Shown here piece after piece: positions 9,353 to 18,627 of a stretch of 64,000 nucleotides of DNA (positions are counted from its first letter, which is position 1; each line of letters starts with the position of its first letter). Origin of the DNA: Pelagibacterium nitratireducens (GTDB lineage Bacteria; Pseudomonadota; Alphaproteobacteria; Rhizobiales; Devosiaceae); NCBI RefSeq assembly GCF_037044555.1, contig NZ_CP146275.1, positions 2,956,501-3,020,500 on the forward strand, read 5' to 3'. The notes below the pieces were generated by a model. That model saw nothing but the letters and a program-made list of their open reading frames with translations. It made no database searches and was not told the DNA's origin. The translations under genes and the position numbers were made by a program.

Positions 9353-10812
9353 TCAACGCTCAGCCCAAAGCCAGCCATTTTATCGACGGCGCCTATGTCG
9401 AAGACAATGCCGGCCGGCCCATCGACTGCATCTTTCCGGCGACCGGCGAGGTGATCGCCACGCTCCATTCGGCAACGCCCGCCATCATCGACAAGGCTCT
9501 CGAGTCCGCCCATCGCGCTCAAAAGCAATGGGCCACCCTCACGCCCGTGGCGCGCGGCCGCGTCCTGCGCCGCGCCGCCGACATCATCACGGCGCGCAAT
9601 CAGGAACTGAGCGAACTCGAAACCCTCGACACCGGCAAACCGATCCAGGAAACCCTGGTCGCCGATGCCACTTCGGGCGCGGAAGCTCTGGAATTTTTCG
9701 GCGGCATTGCACCGACGATCAATGGCGAAGCCATCCCTCTGGGCGATGATTTCGCCTATACCCGCCGCGAACCGCTCGGCGTCTGCGTCGGCATCGGCGC
9801 CTGGAACTACCCCACCCAGATCGCCGCCTGGAAGGCCGCCCCCGCACTGGCCTGCGGCAATGCCATGGTGTTCAAACCCTCCGAACTCACCCCGCTGTGT
9901 GCGCTGAAGCTGGCCGAAATCTTCGTCGAAGCCGGCGCGCCCGCGGGCCTGTTCAATGTCATCCAGGGCTATGGCGATGTCGGCGCGGCTCTCGCCACTG
10001 ACCCGCGCACCGCCAAGGTGTCGCTCACCGGCTCGGTCCCCACCGGACGCAAAGTTTATGCAGCAGCAGCCGAAGGCATACGCCACGTAACGATGGAGCT
10101 GGGCGGCAAGTCGCCCCTCATCGTGTTCGAGGATGCCGATATCGAAAACGCCGTCAGCGCGGCGATCAACGCCAATTTCTATTCCAGCGGCCAGATCTGC
10201 TCGAACGGCACGCGCGTATTTGTCCATGAGGCGGTTCACGACCAGTTCGTGGCCCGCCTTACCGAACGCACTGCCAGGGCGGTGATCGGGGATCCGCGAG
10301 ACGAAGCGACTCAGATCGGACCTCTCGTCTCCGCCGCCCAGCGCGACAGGGTTCTTTCCTATATCGAGATCGGCAAAGCCGAGGGCGCCCGACTCGAATT
10401 CGGCGGCAGCGTGCCGCGGGACTTCGCCGCCGCCGGGTTCTATGTCGAACCGACCCTCTTCACCGGCGTCACCGACGACATGCGCATCGCGCGCGAGGAG
10501 ATTTTCGGGCCGGTGCTCTCGGTTCTCTCGTTTGCCAGCGAAGACGAAGTGATCGCACGCGCCAATGGCAGCGATTTCGGTCTGGCGGCAGGTGTGTTCA
10601 CAAAAGACATCACCCGCGCCCATCGTACCGTCGCCGCGCTCGAAGCGGGAACATGCTGGATCAACACCTACAATCTCACGCCGGTGGAAATGCCCTTTGG
10701 CGGCGTCAAACATTCGGGCGTGGGCCGCGAAAACGCGCGCGCGGCTATCGAGCACTATTCGCAGATCAAGTCGGTCTATGTCGCCATGGGCGACGTCGAA
10801 GCCGCGTTCTGA
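9349..10812 (+). CDS. betB: Betaine aldehyde dehydrogenase
   Basis: 487 residues from the ATG that overlaps the betC stop. Catalytic motifs of the NAD(P)+-dependent ALDH superfamily are intact: [12 protein letters not shown] with the general-base Glu, and [14 protein letters not shown] with the nucleophilic Cys. [20 protein letters not shown] is characteristic of BetB. It oxidises betaine aldehyde to glycine betaine. Third gene of the bet operon. Confidence 0.95.
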   Translation: MINAQPKASHFIDGAYVEDNAGRPIDCIFPATGEVIATLHSATPAIIDKALESAHRAQKQWATLTPVARGRVLRRAADIITARNQELSELETLDTGKPIQETLVADATSGAEALEFFGGIAPTINGEAIPLGDDFAYTRREPLGVCVGIGAWNYPTQIAAWKAAPALACGNAMVFKPSELTPLCALKLAEIFVEAGAPAGLFNVIQGYGDVGAALATDPRTAKVSLTGSVPTGRKVYAAAAEGIRHVTMELGGKSPLIVFEDADIENAVSAAINANFYSSGQICSNGTRVFVHEAVHDQFVARLTERTARAVIGDPRDEATQIGPLVSAAQRDRVLSYIEIGKAEGARLEFGGSVPRDFAAAGFYVEPTLFTGVTDDMRIAREEIFGPVLSVLSFASEDEVIARANGSDFGLAAGVFTKDITRAHRTVAALEAGTCWINTYNLTPVEMPFGGVKHSGVGRENARAAIEHYSQIKSVYVAMGDVEAAF

Positions 10813-10823
10813 GGGGGCCGGAC

Positions 10824-12485
10824 ATGCGTGCAGATTTCGTCATTATCGGCTCGGGCTCGGCCGGTTCGGCCATGGCACACCGCCTCAGCGAGGACGGCAA
10901 GCACAAGGTCATCGTGCTCGAATATGGCGGCACCGATATCGGGCCGCTCATCCAGATGCCCGGCGCCTTGAGCTACCCCATGAGCATGTCGCGCTACGAC
11001 TGGGGGTTCAAATCCGAACCCGAGCCCGGCCTGGGTGGACGCCGGCTGGCGACGCCGCGTGGCAAGGTGATCGGCGGTTCGTCCTCGATCAACGGCATGG
11101 TCTATGTGCGCGGCCATGCACGCGATTTCGACCATTGGGCCGAAGCCGGAGCAGCCGGCTGGAGCTTTGCCGATGTACTGCCCTACTTCAAGCGCATGGA
11201 GCATTGGCATGCGGGGGGGCACGGCGGTGATCCCGACTGGCGCGGCAAGGACGGACCGCTCCACGTCACGCGCGGCCGGCGCGACAACCCCCTGTTCAAA
11301 ACCTTCGTCGAAGCCGGCAAGCAGGCCGGGTTCGAAACAACCGACGACTATAACGGGCAAAAGCAGGAAGGCTTTGGCCCCATGGAACAGACGGTCTGGA
11401 AAGGCCGACGCTGGTCGGCGGCCAATGCCTACCTCAAACCCGCCCTCAAGCGCGACAATCTCGAACTCGTGCGCTGCTTTGCCCGCAAGGTAGTGATCGA
11501 GAATGGCCGCGCCGTTGGCGTCGAGATCGAGCGGGGCGGCAAGATCGAGACTGTCTTTGCCGACCGGGAGGTGATCGTTTCCGCTTCGGCAATCAACTCG
11601 CCCAAACTGCTCATGCTTTCCGGCATCGGCCCCTCCGCCCATCTCAAACAGCATGGCATCGATGTCGTCGCCGATCGGCCCGGCGTCGGCCAGAACCTGC
11701 AGGACCACCTCGAACTCTATATCCAACAGGCCTGCACTCAGCCCATAACGCTCTTCAAGCACTGGAACCTGCTGGGCAAGGCGCTTGTCGGCGCGCAATG
11801 GCTGTTCTTCAAGACTGGCCCCGGTGCCTCCAACCAGTTCGAAAGTGCTGCCTTCGTGCGTTCACGGGCCGGCGTCGAATACCCCGATATCCAGTACCAT
11901 TTCCTACCCATCGCCGTGCGCTATGACGGCCAGGCTGCCGCCGAAGGTCACGGGTTTCAGGCTCATGTCGGGCCGATGCGCTCGAAATCGCGAGGCTCTG
12001 TGACGCTCAACTCGGCCGATCCGGGCGAGGCCCCAAAAATCTTTTTCAACTACATGTCCGATCCCCAGGATTGGGCGGATTTCCGGCACTGCATCCGGCT
12101 GACCCGCGAGATTTTCGCTCAGCCTGCCTTCGATCCCTATCGCGGCAAGGAAATCCTGCCCGGTGAAACCGTCCAGTCCGATGATGCGCTGGACGCCCAT
12201 ATCCGCGATCATGCCGAAAGCGCCTACCACCCCTGCGGCACCTGCAGGATGGGCCAGGCCGACGATCCCATGGCCGTGGTCGATCCGCACTGCAAGGTGA
12301 TCGGAGTCGAAGGCCTGCGTGTCGCCGATTCCTCGGTCTTTCCGCGCATCACCAACGGCAATCTCAACGCACCCTCGATCATGGTCGGCGAAAAAGCGTC
12401 CGACCATATTCTGGGCAAGCCCGCGCTTGCGCCGGAAAATGGCGAGCCATGGATCAGTCCGCTTTGGGACGAGAGTGACAGGTAA
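10824..12485 (+). CDS. betA: Choline dehydrogenase
   Basis: 553 residues from the ATG 11 bp after betB. It is a GMC oxidoreductase with FAD-binding [16 protein letters not shown] signature 1 ([18 protein letters not shown]), signature 2 ([18 protein letters not shown]), and the catalytic region [10 protein letters not shown]. It oxidises choline to betaine aldehyde at the membrane. It is the last gene of the operon and the last host gene before the integrated element, which begins 121 bp downstream. Confidence 0.95.
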   Translation: MRADFVIIGSGSAGSAMAHRLSEDGKHKVIVLEYGGTDIGPLIQMPGALSYPMSMSRYDWGFKSEPEPGLGGRRLATPRGKVIGGSSSINGMVYVRGHARDFDHWAEAGAAGWSFADVLPYFKRMEHWHAGGHGGDPDWRGKDGPLHVTRGRRDNPLFKTFVEAGKQAGFETTDDYNGQKQEGFGPMEQTVWKGRRWSAANAYLKPALKRDNLELVRCFARKVVIENGRAVGVEIERGGKIETVFADREVIVSASAINSPKLLMLSGIGPSAHLKQHGIDVVADRPGVGQNLQDHLELYIQQACTQPITLFKHWNLLGKALVGAQWLFFKTGPGASNQFESAAFVRSRAGVEYPDIQYHFLPIAVRYDGQAAAEGHGFQAHVGPMRSKSRGSVTLNSADPGEAPKIFFNYMSDPQDWADFRHCIRLTREIFAQPAFDPYRGKEILPGETVQSDDALDAHIRDHAESAYHPCGTCRMGQADDPMAVVDPHCKVIGVEGLRVADSSVFPRITNGNLNAPSIMVGEKASDHILGKPALAPENGEPWISPLWDESDR

Positions 12486-12606
12486 GAGATTTATCGATCA
12501 AAGCCGGAAAATTCCGCCGGTGTTATCCAGATTGCCGGACGGAACCCTTGAGCAGGCGGCGTTCCTCAAAGACTGCGCCGAAAATCCAAGATCGGCCTAT
12601 GAAGAC

Positions 12607-12647
12607 TGGAGCGGGTGAAGGGAATCGAACCCTCGTCGTAAGCTTGG
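12607..12647. repeat. attL: left 41-bp copy of tRNA-Gly 3' end
   Basis: Identical over 41 bp to 61059-61099 and containing the T-arm, acceptor stem and CCA end of a tRNA-Gly but no 5' half. The identity stops abruptly on both sides, as expected for an attachment-site core. It marks the left boundary between host (betA side) and island. Confidence 0.93.
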
Positions 12648-12718
12648 ACAATAAACAGTATGATACGTTTTCCACAACCTACGTGTAACACAATATTCCG
12701 CATTTTGTATCACAAAAG

Positions 12719-12946
12719 CTATTCGTCAAATTGGGATGAGGACCATTGTAGGGTGCGTTCCAGATGACGTTGCCCCCATCTTTTATCCAGCGTGACGTAG
12801 ACTCCGGGGGTTGTTTTGGCCCTGCTGAGCCTGGTGGAAGACGGGGGCTGGCGTGGAGCTGGCCATTGAGCGCAGCGCCAGGTCCCGTCATGGGGTAAAG
12901 GTGGTTGCGTATTCGGTTGGGGTGAGCCAGCCGAGCCGCGAGTGTG
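12719..12946 (-). pseudogene. IS3-family transposase C-terminal relic
   Basis: Read on the minus strand, the sequence next to the IS copy encodes HSRLGWLTPTEYATTFTP then stop, the usual C-terminal end of an IS3-family OrfB. The following DNA resembles the 3' tail of such an element. The rest of the gene is missing; the neighbouring IS starts at the breakpoint. It is an older insertion cut off by the newer one. Together with attL this fills 12607-12946; nothing else is seen there. Confidence 0.6.
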
Positions 12947-12985
12947 TGAGCTACTCCCCAATCGTTGGACAGCTTTTGGCGTAAA

Positions 12986-13861
12986 TTAAGCTACTCGTTG
13001 CACCTGCTGGTCGGGTTGGTTTTGGTCAATGCGCTGCCAATAGATCACGGCAGGCGGTTTTCCGCCAAGGGCGGAATGAGGGCGTCGGTTATTATAGAAG
13101 TCCACCCATTCGCGGACGCCGGCGCGGGCCTGTGACCCGGTCTCCCAGGCGTGCAGGTAGACGCATTCGTATTTGAGGGTTCTCCAGAGCCGCTCGACAA
13201 AGATGTTGTCGAGGAACCGGCCCTTGCCATCCATGGAGATGCGCACCCCCATTCGTCGCAACCGATCGGTCCAGGCAAAGGACGTGAACTGGCTCCCCTG
13301 ATCGGTGTTCATGATCTCGGGCGGACCGAACTTGTGGACCGCCTCGTTCAACGCCTCGATGCAGAAGTCTGCCTCCAGCGTGTTCGAGATGCGCCATGCC
13401 AAGACCTTGCGGGTGTGCCAGTCCATGATGGCCACCAGGTAGAGAAAGCCCCGGCGCATCGGTAAATACGTGATATCCGCAGCCCAGGCCTGGTTCGGGC
13501 GCTCCACCCTCAACCCCTTCAGAAGATAGGGCCAGATCTTGTGCCCCTTGGCTGGTCTCGAGGTATTGGGCTTCTGATAAATCGGCATCAGGCCCATGAG
13601 CCGCATCAGCCGACGCACGCGCTTCTCGTTTATCACGTGACCTTCATTGCGCAGGTGCCAGGTCATCTGCCGGACTCCGAAGAAGGGCGTCTCCAGGAAT
13701 TGCCCATCGATCCTGCGCATCAGGGCAAGGTTGATCTCGGTCTCGCCTTTCGGCGTGTAGTAGAACGAAGAGCGCGCGATCGACAGCAGCGTGCACTGTT
13801 TGCCAATTGAGAGCACGGGGTGATCAGGTTCTATCATCCCTCGCCTCACTTCCCGCCCCAA
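12986..13861 (-). CDS. IS3-family transposase OrfB (DDE catalytic part)
   Basis: 291 residues with an HTH_21-like N-terminus and an rve integrase core. The DDE residues are visible: Asp in WAADITYLP, Asp in MNTDQGSQFTS, Glu in FVERLWRTLKYE. The C-terminus GGKPPAVIYWQ is usual for this group. It overlaps orfA by 16 bp in a different frame and is normally made as an OrfAB fusion by frameshifting. The catalytic motifs look intact. Confidence 0.93.
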   Translation of the reverse strand: MGREVRRGMIEPDHPVLSIGKQCTLLSIARSSFYYTPKGETEINLALMRRIDGQFLETPFFGVRQMTWHLRNEGHVINEKRVRRLMRLMGLMPIYQKPNTSRPAKGHKIWPYLLKGLRVERPNQAWAADITYLPMRRGFLYLVAIMDWHTRKVLAWRISNTLEADFCIEALNEAVHKFGPPEIMNTDQGSQFTSFAWTDRLRRMGVRISMDGKGRFLDNIFVERLWRTLKYECVYLHAWETGSQARAGVREWVDFYNNRRPHSALGGKPPAVIYWQRIDQNQPDQQVQRVA

Positions 13862-14175
13862 GGCTTGAGCTTTCTGGACAAAAAATCGTTGGCGACGGCC
13901 AGCTCTCCGATCTTGGCATGCAGATCCTTGACCTGTTCATCGTCAATCTCAGGCCTTTTGCGCCCGCCGCGCTCGAACACACCCGATGCCCCTTCGAGCA
14001 ACGCCCGTTTCCATTGGTGGATCATCGTGGGGTGAATTCCGAACCGGCTCGCCAATTCCGATACCGTCTCTTCGCCCTTCAATGCTTCCAGGGCGACCTT
14101 CGCCTTGAACTCGGGCGAATGCTGCTTGCGTTTCGACATCTCTGATCTCCATCGTCGAAGACCAGCAGACAACAA
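13846..14175 (-). CDS. IS3-family transposase OrfA
   Basis: 109 residues. The N-terminal helix-turn-helix (KRKQHSPEFKAKVALEAL, ELASRFGIHPTMIHQWK) belongs to HTH_Tnp_1/IS3 OrfA and binds the IS ends. The C-terminal half is a coiled coil (DEQVKDLHAKIGELAVANDF) that mediates multimerisation with OrfB. It lies upstream of and overlaps orfB. Full length for the family. Confidence 0.92.
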   Translation of the reverse strand: MLSAGLRRWRSEMSKRKQHSPEFKAKVALEALKGEETVSELASRFGIHPTMIHQWKRALLEGASGVFERGGRKRPEIDDEQVKDLHAKIGELAVANDFLSRKLKPWGGK

Positions 14176-14296
14176 TTCCTAGCTTACGTCAGCGTCCCAT
14201 TTTCGGGGAGTAGCTCAGGGCGATAACCTACCAGTAAGAGATATTTATTAACGTCACTCGAACTGGAGCAACGAATCAAAAGCTAGATTACGCGTT

Positions 14297-14887
14297 GTGG
14301 GCTCGAATATAGCTCATGAATGCGGAAGCCGAGCCACTCCAACCGCTTTTCAGAGTGGAACTCCGAGGGACAAAGGCTCGACTGATGAGCAGAAAGACCA
14401 GAACGCTGTGGCTGGCAAAGCACCTCAAAACATCAAATTGCCTTTCGAGCAAAGTGTCGGCTACCAAGCTCGCCTTACTCATCGGCTTATACAGCGGCTC
14501 CTCCACCAGAAGATTGCGCCGTATGGGGTAACACCCGGCATGTGGTATTTTCTACGCGCCTTGTGGCACAAGGACGGGCAAACTCAGCGAGAATTGTCCC
14601 TTTTGGTCGGCACTATGGAGCCGACGACATTGAGCGCAATCAGAACGATGGAAGCTTCTGGATTAGTTCAGAGAAAGCGAAACGACGAGGACCGACGAAA
14701 AATAAATGTCTTTTTGACCGGTCGCGGACGCGAGTTGGAAAATATCCTTATGCCACTTGCGAAGGAGGTCGTAGATGCATCTGTTGAAGATTTCTCCATC
14801 AATGAACGTGGTCTCTTGCTTCAATATTTGAAATCAATTCAAAATAATATTTTGAAGCACCTCGACGAAGACGTCCATCTGGGTTAA
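14297..14887 (+). CDS. MarR-family regulator of the catabolic cargo (probable)
   Basis: Up to 196 residues; the first 45 or so are low-complexity and the true start is probably nearer KLPFEQSVGYQARLTHRL. The winged-helix core is clear (DGQTQRELSLLVGTMEPTTL, then SAIRTMEASGLVQRKRNDEDRRKINV with the wing). The DNA is more AT-rich than its neighbours. It is divergently placed at the edge of the phthalate-type cluster just beyond an IS. It is the best candidate to bind the TTAG-N4-CTAA sites in front of the cargo operons, probably released by an aromatic acid. Ligand and targets are inferred. Confidence 0.85.
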   Translation: MGSNIAHECGSRATPTAFQSGTPRDKGSTDEQKDQNAVAGKAPQNIKLPFEQSVGYQARLTHRLIQRLLHQKIAPYGVTPGMWYFLRALWHKDGQTQRELSLLVGTMEPTTLSAIRTMEASGLVQRKRNDEDRRKINVFLTGRGRELENILMPLAKEVVDASVEDFSINERGLLLQYLKSIQNNILKHLDEDVHLG

Positions 14888-14920
14888 CATCCCACTCTTG
14901 GCCTCCACCGCTCCCGAAGC

Positions 14921-15370
14921 TTACGGCGGACTGATTGTCCTCACAAATTCCTCGATCGACATGACCTCACGCGGGGGTATATCCTCGATTTCAGGCCCAG
15001 GATCGACGTCGTAGCTGAGCGTATCGCCATCCCAGAACCACCAATAGGCCACGTTCTCCCGCTTGCCCTCATGTTTGTCGAGTATCGACATCTTGAACTT
15101 GGGGAAAGCCTTCAGCGCGTCCGGTACGGGAGCGTTGCCCATCAGGCGCGCAGAAACGGATCCCATGTCGACGGCTGCGGCCAAGGGGATCATGGCGATA
15201 AAGCGCGTATCGAGCCTGGCAAGGGTGGCCGCATCCGCGCCCTGTTCGTATGGTCCGGCAAGAGCCCGCACCACCTCGGGGTAGGAGGGATGATTGTGGG
15301 TAACCTGGACATAGGCATGTCCACGCGGTGTTTCGACTTCGACTATGTCGCCTGGCACAAATTTCGTCAT
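14921..15370 (-). CDS. Conserved hypothetical, last gene of the phthalate-type operon
   Basis: 149 residues. It opens with TKFVPGDIVEVETPRGHAYVQV, a small beta-barrel-like start resembling Imm26-type or SH3-like folds, and ends in an acidic tail (DPGPEIEDIPPREVMSIEEF). There is no signal peptide, metal motif or recognised catalytic residue. It starts 4 bp after the decarboxylase gene and is surely co-transcribed with it. I do not recognise its function; an accessory to substrate handling is only a guess. Confidence 0.6.
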   Translation of the reverse strand: MTKFVPGDIVEVETPRGHAYVQVTHNHPSYPEVVRALAGPYEQGADAATLARLDTRFIAMIPLAAAVDMGSVSARLMGNAPVPDALKAFPKFKMSILDKHEGKRENVAYWWFWDGDTLSYDVDPGPEIEDIPPREVMSIEEFVRTISPP

Positions 15371-15373
15371 GGT

Positions 15374-16366
15374 TCAGAGACTGAAGCTTTCTAGGGTCGC
15401 AGGGTGAAAGAGCTCGTTCACATCGACCTTTCGGGGAGAGAGCCCCTGCTCATAGTGATAGCCGAGAAACGTCTCGAGGACCTTTCTGTTCTGATCGACG
15501 CCGTAGGACCATATATCGTTGCCCATCAGGTTGCGAGCGCGACGAAGATTGTCTTCGACGAACGGCATGGTGACCTTCGTTGCAGAAGTATCCGCCAGCG
15601 CAGCATCCGACATCGCCTTCGAGCGGGTGAAAGCCTTCAGCAGTGCTCCCGGCAGCCACGGATGCTCGTCTGCCAGACGGCGCCGCACACCCAGAACGTG
15701 CATGATGGGGAAGATGGCGGTGCGCCTGAAATAGTCCTCGGCCGCGCCGATCGAGTCGGTGAACAGGCGCCCCACATGCGGGTGTTCCTCGTCGTAGCAC
15801 AGAGGCGCGCGCGGCCCTATGAACCCGTCTATCTCGCCAGCGGCAAGCATGGCGTTCAGCGTGGCGCCCTGAGGGGCTTCCTCGACCTTCACGTTCGGCG
15901 GCAGGTCGACCTTGATCTTTTCGGGACGCCCCGCCGTATTCATGCCGCCGCGGACCCAGACGATGTCCTCGGCGCCGAGGCCGTACTCGTCCTTGAGAAT
16001 TCCACGCACCCAGACATTGGCCGATAGCTGGTATTCCGCGATTCCGATACGGCGTCCGCGAAGGTCCGCCGGCGTGGAAATGCCCTTGTCGGTGCGGATG
16101 TATATGGACGTGTGGCGGAACGCACGCGAGAGGAATATGGGAACCGCAACATAATGGGGCTCTCCGCGTGCGACCGAGATCGAATAGGAAGAGAGCGAAA
16201 GCTCGCTGATGTCGAACGCCTGGTGCCGGAATGCCCTGAAGAACATCTCCTCGGGCGAAAGCAGCATGCAGACCGGATCGACCCCGTCGATCTTCACCCG
16301 GCCGTCATAGATCGGCCGGGTCCGGTCGTAATCACCCATGGCAAGCGATAGATTGAGATTGCTCAT
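15374..16366 (-). CDS. pht5: 4,5-dihydroxyphthalate decarboxylase family protein
   Basis: 330 residues with a periplasmic-binding-protein-like fold but no signal peptide, as in Pht5/OphC decarboxylases. It opens with LNLSLAMGDYDRTRPIYDGRV, continues with FDISELSLSSYSISVARGE, and has GRRIGIAEYQLSANVWVRGI in the middle. It converts 4,5-dihydroxyphthalate to protocatechuate and CO2. It follows the dehydrogenase gene by 17 bp. Relatives decarboxylate other dihydroxylated aromatic acids, so the substrate rests on operon context. Confidence 0.82.
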   Translation of the reverse strand: MSNLNLSLAMGDYDRTRPIYDGRVKIDGVDPVCMLLSPEEMFFRAFRHQAFDISELSLSSYSISVARGEPHYVAVPIFLSRAFRHTSIYIRTDKGISTPADLRGRRIGIAEYQLSANVWVRGILKDEYGLGAEDIVWVRGGMNTAGRPEKIKVDLPPNVKVEEAPQGATLNAMLAAGEIDGFIGPRAPLCYDEEHPHVGRLFTDSIGAAEDYFRRTAIFPIMHVLGVRRRLADEHPWLPGALLKAFTRSKAMSDAALADTSATKVTMPFVEDNLRRARNLMGNDIWSYGVDQNRKVLETFLGYHYEQGLSPRKVDVNELFHPATLESFSL

Positions 16367-16383
16367 TTATTCTCCCCTCATTG

Positions 16384-17580
16384 TTATACGGGCACCTGCT
16401 CGACGAGGTCGACGAAAGTCCCTGTCTCTGCGGAACGGATGATGGCGTGGCAAGCTTCAAGGCTCGCCAGACCCCATCTGGCGGACTGTACGGCCGGATG
16501 TCCGTGCCGGACGGTCTGGACCAGCGCATCGATGACTTCGGTGCGCGCTGTCTCGAACGTCGGCGCGGGCACGAATTTCTGTTCAAAGTCGCCATAAACG
16601 TGCAATCCAGAGGGAACCAGGCGAATGTCCCCGCGATCGCACAGCACAACGATCGGTCCGAAATGTTCATACTGGTCCGCCGGCTTGGGTGCGTCGCCGG
16701 CACCGTATGTACGGGTCGTCTTGAGCGCAGCTTCCTGCTGCGCATCGAGCACCGTCGCCAGCGTCCTGCGCGCCGCGCCATAGCCCTGGGGCGATTTCCG
16801 TTGCCCGAGCTCTCCGATCCCGTCCATCCAGATGTCGCTGTCGAAATGCGCGTAACCCGAATATGTGAAGGTCGCGAAGCACCCGTTTTGAAAGCTCATC
16901 AAAGCGCTGTATGCGCCTTCGGTGGGACGATCGGGGTCCCAGGCGCCGGTCATCGCCGCCAGCCGGGTCCCCACGCCTCCGGCGAGGAACCTCACGACAT
17001 CGATCTGATGTACGCCTTGGCTGAAAATGACGCCCCCGCCTTCGCTTGTGCGCAATTCTTCCGGCCGCCGCGGCCGATAGAGGAAATCGGTGTAGTTAAA
17101 AGCTTGAATCATGCGAATCCGGCCAAGTTCGCCGCTGCGGATCAGTTCCCCCGCCTGTTGCACGGGACGATCAAAGCTGTGGCTGGGGCCGACGATCACG
17201 TCGACGCCCGCTTTCTCGGCCGCCTCGACGATGCGCCGTCCGTCCGCCATCTCCACGGCCAACGGCTTGTCTAGCAGGATATGTTTGCCGGCCGCGGCGA
17301 CCGCTACCGCATGGTCAGCATGCATCTGGTGCGGTGTGGCGATGTACACCACTTCCACCTCGGGATCGGCGCAGAGCCCCTCCACATTCTCGTAGACGCG
17401 GCCACCGAATTCCGCCTGAAAAGCACGCCGCGAGGCTTCTCGCGGCGCACAGGCGGCCACGAGGCGGATACGGGGATCCGAGCGAAAGGCAGGCAGCATG
17501 AGCATGAACGCCCGCCCCAGCCCTAGCACGCCCAGTCGGATGGGGTTCGAAATTGCTGGGGAATCAGAGGTCAACGACAA
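16384..17580 (-). CDS. pht4: Gfo/Idh/MocA dehydrogenase, probable phthalate dihydrodiol dehydrogenase
   Basis: 398 residues. The N-terminal Rossmann domain (LGVLGLGRAFMLMLPAF) is followed by the family signature ATPHQMHADHA...GKHILLDKPLA and a C-terminal alpha/beta domain. This matches Pht4/OphB, which oxidises cis-4,5-dihydro-4,5-dihydroxyphthalate to 4,5-dihydroxyphthalate with NAD+. It overlaps the upstream reductase gene by 17 bp and precedes the decarboxylase, the order expected for the pathway. Family certain, substrate inferred. Confidence 0.82.
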   Translation of the reverse strand: MSLTSDSPAISNPIRLGVLGLGRAFMLMLPAFRSDPRIRLVAACAPREASRRAFQAEFGGRVYENVEGLCADPEVEVVYIATPHQMHADHAVAVAAAGKHILLDKPLAVEMADGRRIVEAAEKAGVDVIVGPSHSFDRPVQQAGELIRSGELGRIRMIQAFNYTDFLYRPRRPEELRTSEGGGVIFSQGVHQIDVVRFLAGGVGTRLAAMTGAWDPDRPTEGAYSALMSFQNGCFATFTYSGYAHFDSDIWMDGIGELGQRKSPQGYGAARRTLATVLDAQQEAALKTTRTYGAGDAPKPADQYEHFGPIVVLCDRGDIRLVPSGLHVYGDFEQKFVPAPTFETARTEVIDALVQTVRHGHPAVQSARWGLASLEACHAIIRSAETGTFVDLVEQVPV

Positions 17581-18511
17581 GATTCCCGCTGTTTGCCCGG
17601 GACACGCAGATCATGATTGCTTTGTCCTTCTCCTCATCCATGAGCACCATGTCGCGATGGTCAACATCACCGGCAAGAAGGCGGGTCTTGCATGAGCCGC
17701 AGGTTCCGCTTTCGCAGGAGCTGACGGTCCGCACACCGGCGTCGCGTACGGCCTCGAGTATGGAACGATCGGCAGGAACGTGCACCGTCTTGCCCGACTT
17801 GGCCAATTCCACATCGAAAGCCACGTCGTCGGGGCGGACGATGTCGACGGGTTTGAAATCCTCGAAATGGACACGTCCCTCGGGCCAATGGCCCGAAATC
17901 GCCTTGATCTCCTCCATGAGCGGCTTCGGCCCGCAGCAATAGACATGTGTCGGCTGAGGTGTCTCGAAATGATCCCAGAAATCGTAGATTCGCTCGGGAT
18001 CGCCCTCGTCGTGATGGACGATCATCCGGTCCCCGAAGGCTTCGCGCATTTCGGCCAGATAGGCGGCATCCTGCGGGCTGCGGCTCACATAGATTATCCG
18101 GAACGGCTTGTCCTGCTCCTTGAGACGCTTGGCCATTGCATAGATCGGCGTAACGCCGATGCCTCCGGCGATCAGGAGATAGTCGGGCGCGGGACCGAGA
18201 GAAAACTCGTTCTCGGGGGGAGCGACCCGGAGCTTGCTCCCTTCAGCAACCTCATCATGCATGGATTGGGAGCCGCCGCGCGATTCCGGCTCCCGTTTGA
18301 CCGCGATCGTATAGGTGTTCGCCTCGCCGCCGACGAGGGAATAGCGGCGCATTGCCCCCGATGGGGTCTCCACCGTTATGTGCGCGCCCGGACCGTATTG
18401 GGGCAGGCTGATCCCCTCCTCCGGCTTGAGCACGAACTCCACGATACTCGGCGTCAGTTCGCGGCGCGAACTCACGGTCATCGTGATAAGATCGTCGTCG
18501 GTTATAATCAC
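17564..18511 (-). CDS. pht2: Phthalate dioxygenase reductase-type protein
   Basis: 315 residues in three domains: FMN-binding (RRYSLVGG, residues 20-100), NAD-binding (LLIAGGIGVTPIYAM, about 110-220), and a C-terminal plant-type [2Fe-2S] ferredoxin with CESGTCGSC plus a distant Cys (ICVSRA). This order is the class IA (phthalate dioxygenase reductase) arrangement. It passes electrons from NADH to the Rieske oxygenase encoded divergently. First gene of the minus-strand operon; its promoter region holds two TTAG-N4-CTAA sites. Confidence 0.9.
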   Translation of the reverse strand: MIITDDDLITMTVSSRRELTPSIVEFVLKPEEGISLPQYGPGAHITVETPSGAMRRYSLVGGEANTYTIAVKREPESRGGSQSMHDEVAEGSKLRVAPPENEFSLGPAPDYLLIAGGIGVTPIYAMAKRLKEQDKPFRIIYVSRSPQDAAYLAEMREAFGDRMIVHHDEGDPERIYDFWDHFETPQPTHVYCCGPKPLMEEIKAISGHWPEGRVHFEDFKPVDIVRPDDVAFDVELAKSGKTVHVPADRSILEAVRDAGVRTVSSCESGTCGSCKTRLLAGDVDHRDMVLMDEEKDKAIMICVSRANSGNLVVDL

Positions 18512-18544
18512 GGGAAAACCATCCAGCTTGCCTTTTTCCGTTCC

Positions 18545-18556
18545 TTAGCTACCTAA
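18545..18556. promoter_or_regulatory. TTAG-N4-CTAA operator 1
   Basis: TTAG-CTAC-CTAA lies 34 bp upstream of the reductase start, in the divergent reductase/oxygenase promoter. It is one of four exact matches to the same 12-bp palindromic pattern in this cargo region and is the site best placed to control the minus-strand operon. Confidence 0.65.
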
Positions 18557-18604
18557 CTAATTTCTGTCAATGCCTAGACTTCGCAACTGAGATGCACTAA
18601 ACTC

Positions 18605-18616
18605 TTAGCTTCCTAA
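18605..18616. promoter_or_regulatory. TTAG-N4-CTAA operator 2
   Basis: TTAG-CTTC-CTAA is 12 bp before the oxygenase start region and 60 bp from operator 1 (centre to centre). It sits where a bound repressor would block initiation or early elongation of the oxygenase gene. Confidence 0.65.
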
Positions 18617-18627
18617 CTTAATGAGGG

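Larger units (their letters stand above)
12947..14217 (-). mobile_element. IS3-family insertion sequence
   Basis: About 1.27 kb. The ends TGAGCTACTCCCC (12947) and its inverted partner (GGGGAGTAGCTCA, ending 14217) are terminal inverted repeats starting TG/CA as in IS3. Two overlapping ORFs, orfA then orfB, have the arrangement for -1 frameshift fusion. No clear target duplication flanks it (GTG against GGG), so one flank may have been rearranged. Confidence 0.85.

Noticed and set aside
9295..10755. 486-residue open frame antisense to betB
   Set aside because: The plus strand encodes an intact BetB with all catalytic motifs; the antisense frame is a GC-rich shadow with no family features.
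12944..14220. Target-site duplication of the IS3-family element
   Set aside because: Flanking triplets GTG and GGG differ, so no duplication is claimed.
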